Shown here piece after piece: positions 14,993 to 27,413 of a stretch of DNA of 64,000 nucleotides. The notes under the pieces are model-generated. The model worked only from the letters and a program-made list of their open reading frames with translations. It was not told where the DNA came from and made no database searches. A program made the position numbers and the translations under genes. Each line of letters starts with the position of its first letter. The first letter of the stretch is position 1. Source of the DNA: Anaeromyces robustus (taxonomy: Eukaryota > Neocallimastigomycota > Neocallimastigomycetes > Neocallimastigales > Neocallimastigaceae); NCBI GenBank assembly GCA_002104895.1, contig MCFG01000113.1, forward strand, positions 88,501-152,500. Reading direction: 5' to 3'.

Positions 14993-16402
14993 TATTAATG
15001 ATTAATAATAATTACTGTTAATTTCTTGCTTATACTTTCTTAATATCAAATATTTCAATAATTATTATTGACTATTTAATAAGTAACATAACTCTATAAA
15101 CATAATTCTGAATTATGTTGTATTGGTGTCAACGTTTTAATATTTATGGCTTATAAAATATAAAGGTTGATTCTTTTTTTTTTTTTCAAATATTACTGAA
15201 TAATCTCAAATAAACTAAATGAATAAAAAAAAATAATAATAAATAATATTTACTAATAATTACTAATATACTTTACGTTTGATTTATCCCATTTAAAACA
15301 AATATATAAGAATATATAAATAAATAAAAAGTATCTATCTATATCCATATATATTAATTACTAATTTATAATTCTTTGCAGTAAAAATTCTAATGTGATG
15401 ATTTCATATATATATTGATTATTTTCTTTTCAGTCACTTCAACTATTTATATGAATTATACGTTATGTATAATGTATTTTTTATGGTACTTAAATATTTT
15501 TTAAACACAACAATCTGTTTTATGTATAATAATGTCATATATGTGAGTTTCTTTTTTTTTTTTTTTTTAATACCACATATACTTATTTTTAGGTATTTAT
15601 AATTATAATACTTTAATACACCAAACAAAATTCAATGCTTTACGTAACCATCTTTATAATGATTATATGTCTTATTTACTGAAATTAATGAAAGAAAAGG
15701 AAAGTAATAAATTCTACGATTTTTAAAAGAATAATTAAAAAAGAAAATATTTTAAAAAATTTCACTTCTTTTTATCATAATTACTGAACCTTCTTTTTTT
15801 CTTATTATTTCCTTTCCAGTATAAGTGAAATTTTTTTTCTTTAATTTTTAAATCGTATTATCACTTTCATTCTTTGTATTTTAATGAGATGCAAAGTATA
15901 TTGCATAATAATACAAATTTTTATTTATATAAAGTTTAAAGTATAATATTTGAAAAATAGTCATAATACATTATATATTGTAATATATATAAATAATCAA
16001 TTTTATACAAGAATATTGATTATATAAAGTAAATATTGTTTAAGAATTATTTATATTATTTAATTTTGTTAATCATAAAATGATTAAATTGTTTATAAAA
16101 ATCCAATATAGTGATTAGAAATATAGTCGTTATAATAGAAATTAGAAAATTAAAACATTAATAATATGAATTAATTTGGTTACTGATAATAAGAAAAATA
16201 TTTTTTTTTTCTTATAATACGATTAAATTAGTATTCATTTTAAAGCCATTTTTGATATAGTAATTCATTTAATTTTGTTGGCCTTGTTATTTTTTAATTC
16301 ATATTATTATCTGTTATAATTTTGTCAATTGACTATTTTAATTAAGTCAATTTAATTAAAAATAAAAAATAATAATAAGCTATTTTATGATCATATTTCA
16401 AT

Positions 16403-17223
16403 TTAAGCTACAACAGCTGAATTTGTATTTCCATCAGTATTTGATTGTGGTTGAACATTTGCATCATCAACCTTCATGTATGAATCCATTTCAGCATCAA
16501 GTTCTTCTTGTGTCTTTAATGGTTCATTATTTCTATTTCTTCTTCTTCTCATTCTATTAGAACGATTTCTATTATTATTATTATTATTAAAGAAAAAAAA
16601 AGTTAATAATTATGATCATAATATTATAAATTTCTTTTTTAAATATGTAAATAAAAATTATTATTATTATTATACGCTAATATATTTACCTTATATTTTG
16701 TTTACCTCTCATAGCTGTGAGAGCTGCAGCTGAAGTAAGTACCATTTCAATTTTCATTGGTCTTCCATCCAATTCAACATTATTATATTTATTAATAGCA
16801 CGTCTAGCATCATTAGCTCTTATAAATATAACTTGTCCAGTACCCTTTGATTTACCATTTGGTAAGAAGTTTATAGCAGTAGACTTAACTGGACCAATAT
16901 CTTTGAATAAATCCTATTTTTTTTATAAAAAAAATAGATTATTTAGTATATATTTATTTATTTACTTTTTTTAAAAATTTATATTTTTTTTTTGTAATAT
17001 TTACCTTTAAATCTTTTGAAGTAACATTATAGGCTAAATTAGATATTAATATTTTTGAACCATCATCTTTATTTCTTCTTCTGTTATTTAATGTATTTCT
17101 ATCTCTTCTTCCAATTCCACCAGTTTTATCATTATTTAATCTTCTTCTTCTACTTTGAAGTCTAGACTTTCTATTCTTTTTAATAAGATCATCTAAAGAC
17201 ATATCTAATGTGTTTGAACTCAT
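16403..17223 (-). CDS. Aly/REF-family mRNA export adaptor, 3 exons, 202 aa
   Basis: Exons 17223-17005, 16913-16690 and 16568-16403 join in frame (609 nt). The N terminus carries a UAP56/Sub2-binding motif (LDMSLDDLIKKNR), then an Arg-rich stretch. A single RRM spans about residues 56-128, with RNP2 ILISNL and RNP1 KGTGQVIF. The C terminus has a second UAP56-binding motif (ELDAEMDSYMK) after an Arg/Asn segment. This is the full ALYREF/Yra1/Mlo3 layout. The family binds spliced nuclear mRNA, docks on the TREX helicase and hands RNA to the export receptor. A second GT 16 nt inside exon 2 (at 16704-16705) would shift the frame, so the distal donor is preferred. Confidence 0.92.
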
Positions 17224-18643
17224 TTTTAATATATTTAATTATTAATTTATTAAACCTTTAAAGAATATTTATAATAGTATATCTTGCTTTATTGATTTAT
17301 TTAGTTTTATTATTTATTGATACTTTAATATTGATAATGAAAAAAAAAAAATAAAATAAAAAAAAAAAGGAAGAAAAAAATTTTTTTATATTTTATGTAA
17401 ATATATTATATTTATTTATATGATTAATTATTTATTACTGAACCTTAAGTAAATATTATTAGTACTTTTATTTTTTTGTATTTATTTATTTATTAAATAT
17501 ATAAAATTATTTAAGTTTAATATTAAAAAATAAACCTTAAATAATATTAAAGTATTATATATTATATCTATATAAAAATGGAATTATTAATTTCTATATA
17601 AATTAATTTCATATTAAATATAAATTTTAATATACTAAATGATAAATAAAAATATACTAAATGATAAATAAAATAGTATATAATAAATATAAATACAAAT
17701 ATTTTAATAATATATTAAATGTAAAATAAATTTATATTATTTATATATTATAAATATAATTAATAAAATAAATAAATAAATAATAAATAAATCATTTAAA
17801 TTTTCTTGTTAATTAAAGTGTATTTTTATTTATTAAGTAAATTAATTATAAATTTATATTATAATAAAAAATATATATATAATATATAAAGTAAAAGTAT
17901 AATATTTTAAATAATATAAAATAAAATAAAAATAAAATAAAATAATATAAAATAAACCAAAAAAAGATATGAATTATTATTAATTATTTAAAAAATTTGT
18001 ACTTCAAAATTTTATAGTAAAAAAAAAAAAGAAAAGAAAAGATAAATAATAATTTATTAAAAAAAAAAAAAAAAAAAAAAAAAGATAAAGCAATAATTTA
18101 TGAAATGGTTTTTCATAGTTCCTAAGTTTGAAAAAAAAATTATCATATAAATAAATAAATAAATATAATATATTTACATAAAAATATTATATATTCTATA
18201 TAATATTTTTATTAATGATAATTATTATTAAAATTTATTTTAAAATAATTGTTAAATATATATAAAATATATAATTCTTATTATTGGTTAAAGAATATTA
18301 TGTATTCTATATATATATTATTAATCTATTGAATTTAATGATTAATAAATTAAAAATAATTTTCAAATAAGCAATATGCAAAAAAAAAAAAAATTATTTT
18401 TGCAAATTAAAGGAATAATTTTAATATTATATTTAAAGATATGAATGTACTACAGGCAATTCATTTATTATTATTATTTTTCTATTATTTTTATTGTTTT
18501 ATTTAATTATTTTTTTTATTGGAGATTTAAATTATTTATTTATATTTATATTTTATTTATTTCATGCTATAAATTTATTATCATAAAAATATCATGATAA
18601 TTAATTTATAATTAATAAAAAATAATTTTTCTATTATGTAATA

Positions 18644-18713
<70 letters not shown>

Positions 18714-19025
18714 TTTTTCATAGTTAATTATTTTTACTGTTTATTTTTATTTATTTTATAAATCTGTTATATATTATATAAATATTTTGATTTGAAAAAG
18801 ATATAAAATTAAATTTTATTACTGAAAAAATTAAATTTTACTACTGAAATTGATTATTTAAATTTGTATATTCCTAATCAATTTATAAATAATACCACAA
18901 TTTACGCTTTATTATATTTAATTACATTATTATTATTACTTTGTTTTTTTTGTAATTTAAATTAGATATAATTTAAAATATATAGATTTTAAATAAAATT
19001 AAACTATTGGTAATTGATTTCAAAA
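17224..19025. other. spacer with simple repeats
   Basis: 1.8 kb between the Aly/REF start and the 3' end of the Cys-rich gene. Contains poly(A) near 18060-18083 and an (ATT)n block at about 18651-18713. No exon-like sequence seen. Confidence 0.7.
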
Positions 19026-20112
19026 TTAAAGACTAACATATCCAGTACCATGACAAGTTTTACAATCTCTGCAATTGTCACACCTTTTATATATATATAT
19101 ATATATATCAAATAATAAATAATAATAAAAATTATAAAATTTTATGTTAATAGATTAATTAATAAATTAATAAATAATAAATAATATTATCTATAAATAA
19201 TTTATATATATTATTATATATATTATATAAAAAATCATTTACCTAACATTAGCAGGTTGATTATGAGGTTTTGATGATTTCTTTTTATGTTTAAATCCAA
19301 GCCCTTGACATGATGAACATACACTTTGAGCTTGAGCAGCATAACCATATGGCATTACTGGAGTAACAGCAGGAGCCGTTGCATAAGTTGTAGTATATGG
19401 CATATACATGACTGGTTGTTGTAATTGATATAGTTGCATTTGTTGCATTTGCATTTGTTGCATTTGCATTTGCTGTTGTAATTGTAATTGTTGCATTTGT
19501 TGCATTTGTATTTGTTTTATTTGTTGTTCTTGTTGTAATTTTTGTTGTTGTACCATTTGTTGTTCCATTAGTTGTATTGCTTGTGTTTGTTCTAATCTTT
19601 GTTGAAGATGTTCTTGTGCCAATAGCTGTTCTTGTTGTTTTTCTTGTTCTTTTTCTAACATTTTTTGATATTGTTGAGTAGATAGTTGATAATTTTTATG
19701 CGTTGGTGGGGTTAATTGAACATTTATAGTTTCCTTAGATGGAGGTGAATAAAGACTATGATCTGTTTTTTGTGAAATAATTGAATTTCTATAATTTTCT
19801 TTTGATTTTGTAGGATCAATAACACCATATCCGTTACAAACTAATTTTCAATTAATGTAATAAAGAGTTATTATAAATTTTATTAATAAAAGTTCATTTT
19901 ACTAAATTAATGATAATATTAAATGAAAGAACTTTTAAGTTACCTGGACAATCTTTACAATGAAAACATCTCATAGTACTAGGTGTTACATTATGAACAA
20001 ATTTTGAATTTGGTGGGTGGTACCAACCTTTAGCTATTAATTATTAATTAGTATAAAATAACATATATATTTATGATAATTAATAAACCATTATTTTTTA
20101 TATTATCTAATA

Positions 20113-20145
<33 letters not shown>

Positions 20146-20511
20146 ATTATTTTACTGAATTTTTTGTTTTATTATTAAATATTTCATAAAACATATTATT
20201 TTATATTTACCACTACAATGAGTACATGCCTGCTTTCCAACAATAATACCAGCACCAGCACAAACTATATTAAATATATAGAAATTTTAAATTTCATTAA
20301 TTTTTAAGAATATATTATTAAAAACTAAAAGTATGTTTATTATTATAAGAATATTACCTCTGCAAACACTACAATATTTACAAGGTTTTCCTGAAGGTTT
20401 ATCATGTGGTATATGACTTTCATGAACAAACCCTAATGCTATATATTTATATATATAAATAAATTATTTACATATTAATATCAATAGCGCTTATTCTACT
20501 TTTTCTTTTTC

Positions 20512-20545
<34 letters not shown>

Positions 20546-21851
20546 TCTTTATAAAAAAGCTAATAACTCAATTATTAATATTTATTTTTATTAATTATTA
20601 TTTAAATTGAATTAATAATATCTTCGGTTTTTCTTTTTCTTTATTTTATATAAAATGTGTTTTTTCCCCTTATGCTATCTAATTTAACATCAATTTTTTA
20701 CTATAATATTTTAGGTTGTTATTTTCTTTTGAAAATATATATATAGATATTTTAAAATAATTTTTATTTTTATATGCATAATTAATTAAAAATAATATTA
20801 TAAATGTTCATCATAAATTTTATTTGATATATAATAAAAATAAAAATTAATGATATTATATATTTCCTAAAAATAATTGAATGATAAATTAATTATTAAT
20901 TAATCTTTAATTTATATTCTAAATTTTATGTCTGATATATTATAATAAAAACATAAATCCCCATTATTAATTTGATTATACTGAATTATTTATTTTAAAA
21001 ATTCAAAATTCAATGACTGACATGTTAAAAAATAATTAATTATTAATTCAATTATTTACCACTACAAACTGGACATGAGCCTCTTAAATGATTTTCTACT
21101 GGAGTAGTTGGAATTGGTTTTTGGTCAATGCTACTAACTGACATTTGTTTTGAAGGTTTTGATTTTGAATGTTTAGATGTATTATTAGTTTGTTTTGTGT
21201 TAGTATTAGTTGATTTTTTGAAGTTTATATCAACAACACCAGTTTCTTTACAATCTAATATATTCCATTTTAATTTTTATTTGAAAACATTTAATATCAA
21301 TATATAATATAAAATATTATATATATATATATGAAATATTATTTTTATTATTATTATTATGTTAAGATTTTATTAAATTCATATTCATAATTATACCTGG
21401 ACATGTTCTACAATAAAAACATCTTATATTATCTGAAGTATCATGTGGATGAACGGAATCATGTAACCAACCCTTTACTATTTTACATAAAAAAATAATT
21501 ATTTTAATCTATCATTTTTCAATAATACATTCTATTATATTCCATTATATATTTAATATTATATAATAGAATATATTTAAAAACTTACCATTACAAGTAG
21601 GACAAGGCATCTTACCAACGATAGTACCAGTTCCTTGACATGCTAATTATAATTAAATGTATTATATTATTATATTATTTTTAGAATTATAAATATTTAT
21701 AATACTTTTTATTATATATATGATTTAAACGAATTATAAATGTTAATCTAAGCATATATTACTTACTCGTACAATTCTTGCAATTTTTACATTTAGCATT
21801 TCTTGCCTTATCATGTTTTACCTCGTCATTTATATGAATAAAGCCAGCCCC

Positions 21852-21883
<32 letters not shown>

Positions 21884-22008
21884 TAAAAAAAAAATATTAT
21901 TAATTATGAAATAAATTAAATAAAAAATATTATATTGTTATTGTTACTCAATTAATTACCTTGACAACGAGGGCAAGCTTGTTTTGCATTCATTGCATTA
22001 TTACTCAT
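19026..22008 (-). CDS. repeated cysteine-rich zinc-finger-like protein, 10 exons, 447 aa
   Basis: Exons 22008-21960, 21850-21767, 21642-21589, 21477-21397, 21254-21060, 20438-20358, 20264-20211, 20033-19944, 19840-19243 and 19083-19026 close in frame (1,344 nt). The protein has two full modules of ~90 residues and one partial. Each begins CPxC(S/Q)GxGFxH and continues CKxCxxC..C(Q/A)GxGxIVGK..C..C, then KGW, RCFxC(K/R)xCP and CxxxGVxD. The CxxCxGxG spacing recalls the zinc-binding centre of DnaJ proteins, but there is no J domain. Between modules lie a Ser/Thr/Lys linker and a Gln-rich coiled segment (19421-19680). Exon borders repeat with the modules, so it arose by duplication of an exon set. 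Function unknown; zinc binding is inferred. Confidence 0.85.
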
Positions 22009-23526
22009 TTTTTATATTTATATTTATATATGATATATAATAAATAAAGAAATTTACAGATATTTCCTAATTAAATTATTCTTATTTCCTTTTTACTTAT
22101 CTTTTTTTTATTAAAAAATAAAAAAATTAAATGTAAAACAAAACAAAATAAATATAAAATAAATAAAATAAAATAAAAATAAAATAAAATATGACTATTT
22201 AGTTTATTGATTCATAGTTACTATTTTTTTTTTTTTTTTTAAAGAATAATAAATATATAGTTTATATGTGTGATTTATAAATTATTAATAATACCATATT
22301 TTAAATTTTTTTTTTAATATAATTATTATATAAATATAACTAATAGAATGTTTATTTATTTATTTATTTTATTTAATAAAAAAAATATATATTATATATT
22401 GATTTTTTTTTTTTTAATAATTTATAGAATTATAATTATTATTTATTATTTTTGGTTATGTAACACATATATATAATACTAAAATTGTTTATTTATTTTT
22501 ACTATATGTACATTGTACATTTTAGTAATTACCAATGTCATATTAACCAATATCAACGACTACAATTCTAATAATTTCATATTTATTATAATTAAGGAGT
22601 AAAAACAATATTTAAATTTAAAATATCTTAAATAAAATGAAAATAATGTATACGTATTATTAATTCAAGAATAATATTTATTTTACCATAATATAAATAT
22701 TTAATATATTTATTGGATTATAATATAATTAATAATACAATATTTATTATTTATTATTTATATTAAAGATAAATAATAAATAATAAAAAAAATTATTAAT
22801 ATAAATAAAAAAATATGATGTCAATATTAATAATAATGTCAATATTAATAATAAATAAATAAATAAATAAATAAATAATAAACAAATAAAAAGAAATATA
22901 AACAAATAAATAAATAAAAAGAAATAAATAAAATAAATATATACTATATAAACTAAATAAATTAACAAACTAATAAATAATTTTTATATAGATTTCAAAT
23001 TTGAAATTACAATTTCTAATTGTTTTTTATATTATGCATATATTTAAAACTCAATTAAATTATTATTTATTATATATATAGTTACAAATTTGAATTAAAT
23101 ATATTCTATAATGTTAAATATTTGTTATGAAATTTAATTAGGTAATTCTTTTTTTTTTTTTGTTATCATATATAAAAATTAATATATAATTCAATTAGCT
23201 TGAACAGACAATATTATATATTAAATCAAAATTAATAATTATTTTCGAAAAATAAATATATCAAAAATTATTAATATATAAAAGTATTAATAAAATTAAT
23301 AAATAAATAATTATAACGAATACTTCAGTTGAAAATTCTATAATTTTTTTTTTTTTATTATTTATTTGTTAATATTTTTGTTGTTAATTATCCTAAAATA
23401 ATCTCTCACATTTTAATTTCATTTATAATAATTAACCAGTTAAATATTTAATAATTATCTAATTATCATAAATTTTGTTAAATGTAGTAGAATTTATGTT
23501 AAAAAAATGGTTAAGATGTCAATTTA
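22009..23526. other. divergent intergenic region, left part
   Basis: Upstream of the Cys-rich gene. AT-rich with short A/T runs and AAAT-type repeats (22855-22930). No gene is visible and no core promoter element can be singled out. Confidence 0.6.
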
Positions 23527-23790
23527 TTAAAAAAAAAAAAAAAAAAAAAGCTTTTTTAAGAAATTAAAATACTTCATAAATTCTAATTCAGAACAGCTAT
23601 TTTTTGTTTTATTGAGTATATCTTCAGAAAAATGGATATCAATTATTCTTATTTCTGGGTACTTATTTTTTAATACTGAAGTATTATTACTTATTTCACA
23701 TCTTATATCATTATCTGATTCAATTGCTTTAACAAAGTCATGAGAAGGAATTATCCTTTTCATATTTGCTATATAATTCAACACATTCAA
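23527..23790 (-). pseudogene. isolated exon-like fragment, 87 codons, unrecognised
   Basis: An open frame with mixed, non-repetitive composition (for example KRIIPSHDFVKAIES and NKYPEIRIIDIHFSED) stands out from the surrounding AT-rich DNA. It runs into a poly-Phe tail made by a T-run. A TATAG acceptor-like site lies just upstream at about 23771-23775, so it may be an exon or a leftover of a larger gene. I find no partner exons, signal or domain. I call it a possible remnant; a real small gene is not excluded. Confidence 0.3.
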
Positions 23791-24615
23791 GCATATTTGT
23801 TAAATTAATAATATATTACAACTCAATTTAAAGTTTAATATTTTTCAATAATTTTAGGAATTTAATAAGTATTTTGTTTCAATAATTTATTTATATTTCT
23901 ATTTATTTTCTTTTAATAAATATCTTTATTAATATTGTACATTTCAATAATTTAAGTCAATAGCCTTATAATGATGATAATTATTTTTTATGATTAAAAT
24001 ATTTTTATGTTTATCATTAATTTATGTATTTTCACATGATTATTCTTACAAATTATTAATTTTTAATAATTTTTTTTTAAATTTAACATTTTAAAAAAAA
24101 ATTTAAATTCAAAATTGGAGAAATTTTTGATACTTTATATATTAAAATATGATTTGCTAGTTTTGATTATTATTAGCCAATCATATCTTAAAAAAATCGT
24201 GCTATAATTCAAAATTATCTCTTTATTTTATTTTAGTTCTTTCTCTTGATAATTGGTCTTATTTTCCGTCAGGTAAAAATGATGAATGAATTGATGAATG
24301 TTATAATGTTAATGATGATGTGTATTATATAAATGTAGAGGTCCTACATTTATATAATATGAATATATGGGTTTTGTCAGTGTAGTGTTAATGATAAATC
24401 CATATGTATTTATTATTTTTTTTAGTTGTGTGTTGTATTTGTCAATGAATTTTATGGTGTTATTTAAGTATGCTAATTATAATATATATATCGTATATAA
24501 TTAATATTCATTAAACAAAATAATTTATTATACATCAACAATACAAATAATCAATGCATCCATTAAAATAAATGAATAATTTTAAATGTGTCAATTTAAA
24601 AAGGAATTTATCATA
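23791..24615. promoter_or_regulatory. presumed promoter region of the ubiquitin-eL40 gene
   Basis: 825 bp upstream of a ribosomal-protein gene. It is less repetitive than most spacers and holds a 16-bp inverted repeat at 24323-24359. No TATA box or ribosomal-protein promoter motif can be named with confidence. Confidence 0.35.
24323..24359. repeat. perfect 16-bp inverted repeat, 5-nt loop
   Basis: Arms 24323-24338 and 24344-24359 (TATTATATAAATGTAG and its complement) flank the loop AGGTC. It lies about 260 bp upstream of the ubiquitin-eL40 start codon. Could be a hairpin or a binding palindrome. Confidence 0.85.
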
Positions 24616-25273
24616 ATGCAGGTACATATTAGTCAATATTCTATAACTGAATATAATGAATCAACCATTAAATAGTTATTGATAATTAATATTATTGTAA
24701 AATAATTAATTTCAAACAGATTTTTGTAAAGACCCTTACCGGAAAGACTATAACCCTTGAGGTTGAATCTTCCGACAGCATTGTTAATGTTAAGCAAAAG
24801 ATCCAAGAAAAGGAAGGTATTCCACCAGATCAACAACGTTTAATTTTCGCTGGTAAGCAATTAGAAGATGACCGTACTCTTTCTGACTACAACATCCAAA
24901 AGGGTAAATATATATTATTATTTATATATTAAAATAATAATTCAAGTTATACAAAAAAAAAGATACTAAATATTAAATAATATAATAAAAAGAATCCACC
25001 CTTCATCTTGTTCTCCGTCTTCGTGGTGGTATCATTGAACCATCTCTTAAGGTTCTTGCCTCTAAGTACAACTGTGATAAGATGATCTGCCGTAAGTGCT
25101 ATGCCCGTCTTCCACAACGTGCCACTAACTGCCGTAAGTGCCACAGTAACCAACTCCGTCCAAAGAAGAAGGTAATATATCTAATATGTAAAATTTACTA
25201 AATTATTATATTTCATGAATAGTAAGTGTATTAATTAATTTTATTATATATTATATATAAATAGCTTAAATAA
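24616..25273 (+). CDS. ubiquitin-ribosomal protein eL40 fusion, 4 exons, 125 aa
   Basis: Exons 24616-24621, 24720-24903, 24993-25171 and 25265-25273 join to 378 nt. Exon 1 encodes only Met-Gln and the last exon only Leu-Lys-stop. Residues 1-76 are canonical ubiquitin ending LRLRGG, the cleavage point that frees ubiquitin and eL40. Residues 77-125 are eL40 of the large ribosomal subunit ([18 protein letters not shown]...LRPKKKLK). The usual tail is 52 residues; this one is 49, because the second zinc cysteine pair reads CRKCHSNQL instead of the eukaryotic CRKxKCGHxNQL. Codons are markedly richer in C/G endings than in neighbouring genes, as expected for a highly expressed gene. Homologue of UBA52/RPL40. 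Confidence 0.97.
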
Positions 25274-25719
25274 GCAATTAAAATTCTGTATAAAAAATCT
25301 TTTGTTATTTATAATAAAAAGATACCAATTATATTTATAAACGTAAAAACAAATACTATTTATGTTAAGTGTTACATATATTAAATCATATGAATAAATA
25401 AGAAGAATATGGATATTATAGGATAATTAAAGTAATATAATTATGGGATTTTTTTTTCTATATCAAAAATATTAATAAAAGGTTCAAAATAAAATAATAA
25501 AAACAATGGGAATTTTGTTGGTTGGATTTCAAAAAATTAATATTCAATTATTTGTATATTAATACATAAATATATGGAAGAATTAAGAGGTTTGGGAAAG
25601 TGAATTGATGAAATTATTAATAGTATAATAAATATTCAATTTTTTATATGTATGTTTATTTAACAAAGGAATGATTGGATAAAATAAATATTTATATATG
25701 TATTAAAATAAAATAAATA

Positions 25720-26293
25720 TGTAAATTCAATTTTATAAAAGTAAAATTAATGGAATAAAAATAATGTATAAATTGGTTATAATATAAAAATATAAATACT
25801 ATATTTTTTTATATAATAAATAATTTTGAGTACAAATAGTGTAAAAGTGGTATTATCTTTTTTCAATTAAAGTAAAAATATTGTTAATTGGTTAAAATAT
25901 AAATATTATATATATATATATATTTTTATGTAATAAAATAATTTTGAGTGTAATAGTTTAACAGTAGTTTTTTTTTTTTTTTTTTTGCAATTTCATAAAA
26001 GGAAAATTAAAAAAATTAAAAGTAAAGTAATAAAAGTAATATAAATCGGTAAAAATATAAATAAAAATAATTTTGAGTGTAATAGTGTTAACAGTAGGTT
26101 TTTTCAATTTTATAAAAGTAAAATTAATAAAATTAATGTAATAAAAATAATGTAATAAGAATAATGTAAACTGGTTAAAATATAAATATTATATTTTTTT
26201 ATATAATAAAATAATTTTAAGTATAATAGTATAATAGTGGTTTTATTATTTTTTTTAACAGTGGTTTTATTATTTTTTTTAACAGTGGTTTTA

Positions 26294-26295
<2 letters not shown>
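25720..26295. repeat. degenerate minisatellite, units ~120-140 bp
   Basis: The block AATAATTTTGAGT followed by a variable AATAGT...AACAGTGG segment recurs near 25820, 25940, 26070 and 26210 (last copy AAGT). Between copies are similar GTAAAATTAA and CTGGTTAAAATATAAATA segments. It ends in three short copies of a TTTTATTATT...AACAGTGG unit at about 26230-26295. Confidence 0.8.
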
Positions 26296-26334
<39 letters not shown>

Positions 26335-26389
26335 TATTTAGTTTTTATTTATAGCTTATTTTTATTTTTATTTTATTATTATTTTTTTT

Positions 26390-26525
26390 TTTTCGTGTAA
26401 CCCTGAAATATAAGAATTTTTCAATTAGACTTTATTTATTTTATTTTTATTTTATTATTATTTTTTTTTTTTCGTGTAACCCTGAAATATAAGAATTTTT
26501 CAATTAGACTTTATTTATTTTATAA
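26390..26525. repeat. 79-bp tandem duplication upstream of YAE1
   Basis: The segment beginning CGTGTAACCCTGAAATATAA starts at 26394 and again at 26473. The copies appear identical through ACTTTATTTATTTTAT. The second copy ends shortly before the start codon at 26561. Confidence 0.92.
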
Positions 26526-26560
26526 TTTGTTTTAAATATTTAATTAAATTAAAAAGTAAA

Positions 26561-27299
26561 ATGGATGATGATATATGGGATGATTATGATGATGCTGAGT
26601 ATGATAGAGTCATGTCAGAAAGAAATTTTAAGAGAATGAATGAAATCAACACAAATGTAATAACTAAATATATATTTGATTCGAAATCATTTTAAAAATA
26701 TTAATTTATATAATGCAAATCAAAAAATATATATATTATATATATATAATATAAATTTTTTATTTTTTTTTTTTTTATTATAAAATTATATATATTTATT
26801 TATAATCTTTTTTTTTGTTTTATCCGAACCAATATACCTATACTGTTATTATTTTATTAGATGGGTTATATACAAGGTATAGATTACGGTAAAGAATCTA
26901 CACTTCAACAAAGTTTTGAAACTGGATTTAAAATTGGATTAGATAATGGAATTAAATTAGGTGAACAATATGGTAAAGCAAGGTATAAATGGATAAAACT
27001 TCTTTAATTATATATTATAATTTTTATTTATATATATTTAATTATTAATATTTCATACATATATATATATATATATATAAAGTGCTTTAAAATTTTTAAA
27101 TGAGAATGATTCTGAAATGATTAAATCTATAATAAAGAAATTTGAAGAAAAATTTAAAGATTTTAAAAATGTTGAACATTTATATGAAGAAAAAAAAGAA
27201 TTAAAAGATTTAGAAATTAATAACAATGAAGAAATATTTATACCAACAGAAATAAAATCTTTTATAACCGATAATCAAAACATTTTAAACTTATTTTAA
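26561..27299 (+). CDS. YAE1: YAE1-like Fe-S cluster adaptor, 3 exons, 144 aa
   Basis: Exons 26561-26656, 26861-26982 and 27083-27299 join in frame (435 nt). The N terminus is acidic with WDDYDDAEYDRV. The central part (residues ~33-75) shows the family's spaced-glycine signature, GYIQGIDYGKES...GFKIGLDNGIKLGEQYGKA. In yeast, Yae1 with Lto1 recruits the cytosolic Fe-S targeting machinery to the ribosome-recycling ATPase Rli1/ABCE1. The C-terminal half is a Lys/Glu-rich helix without recognisable features. Length matches the family. Convergent with the kinesin gene. Confidence 0.88.
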
Positions 27300-27382
27300 T
27301 TATTTTAATTACATTAAAATATTTATATATCTTACTCATAAATATAGAATTTAAATAATTTATATATACAAAATAATATTTA

Positions 27383-27413
<31 letters not shown>

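Larger units (their letters stand above)
11086..16402. other. 5.3-kb gene-free spacer
   Basis: Lies between the 5' end of the kinase gene and the 3' end of the Aly/REF gene. I see no exon with coding composition. Contents are AT-rich DNA, an (AAT)n block near 13569-13612, a pentanucleotide array (14511-14770), a perfect inverted repeat (14944-14992), and slightly more complex DNA around 14401-14510 and 14850-14940 that I cannot assign. Confidence 0.6.
25274..26560. other. spacer with degenerate minisatellite and promoter duplication
   Basis: 1.3 kb between ubiquitin-eL40 and YAE1. It is built largely from degenerate tandem units (about 25720-26290) and a 79-bp duplication (about 26390-26525) ending 35-40 bp before the YAE1 start. 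No exon seen. Confidence 0.75.

Noticed and set aside
15443-15628. 61-codon minus-strand frame
   Set aside because: Contains a poly-Lys run from an A tract and no recognisable feature.
16476-16974. two plus-strand frames of 85 codons
   Set aside because: Antisense to the RRM and C-terminal exons of the Aly/REF gene.
24947-25153. 68-codon minus-strand frame
   Set aside because: Antisense of the ubiquitin-eL40 coding exon.
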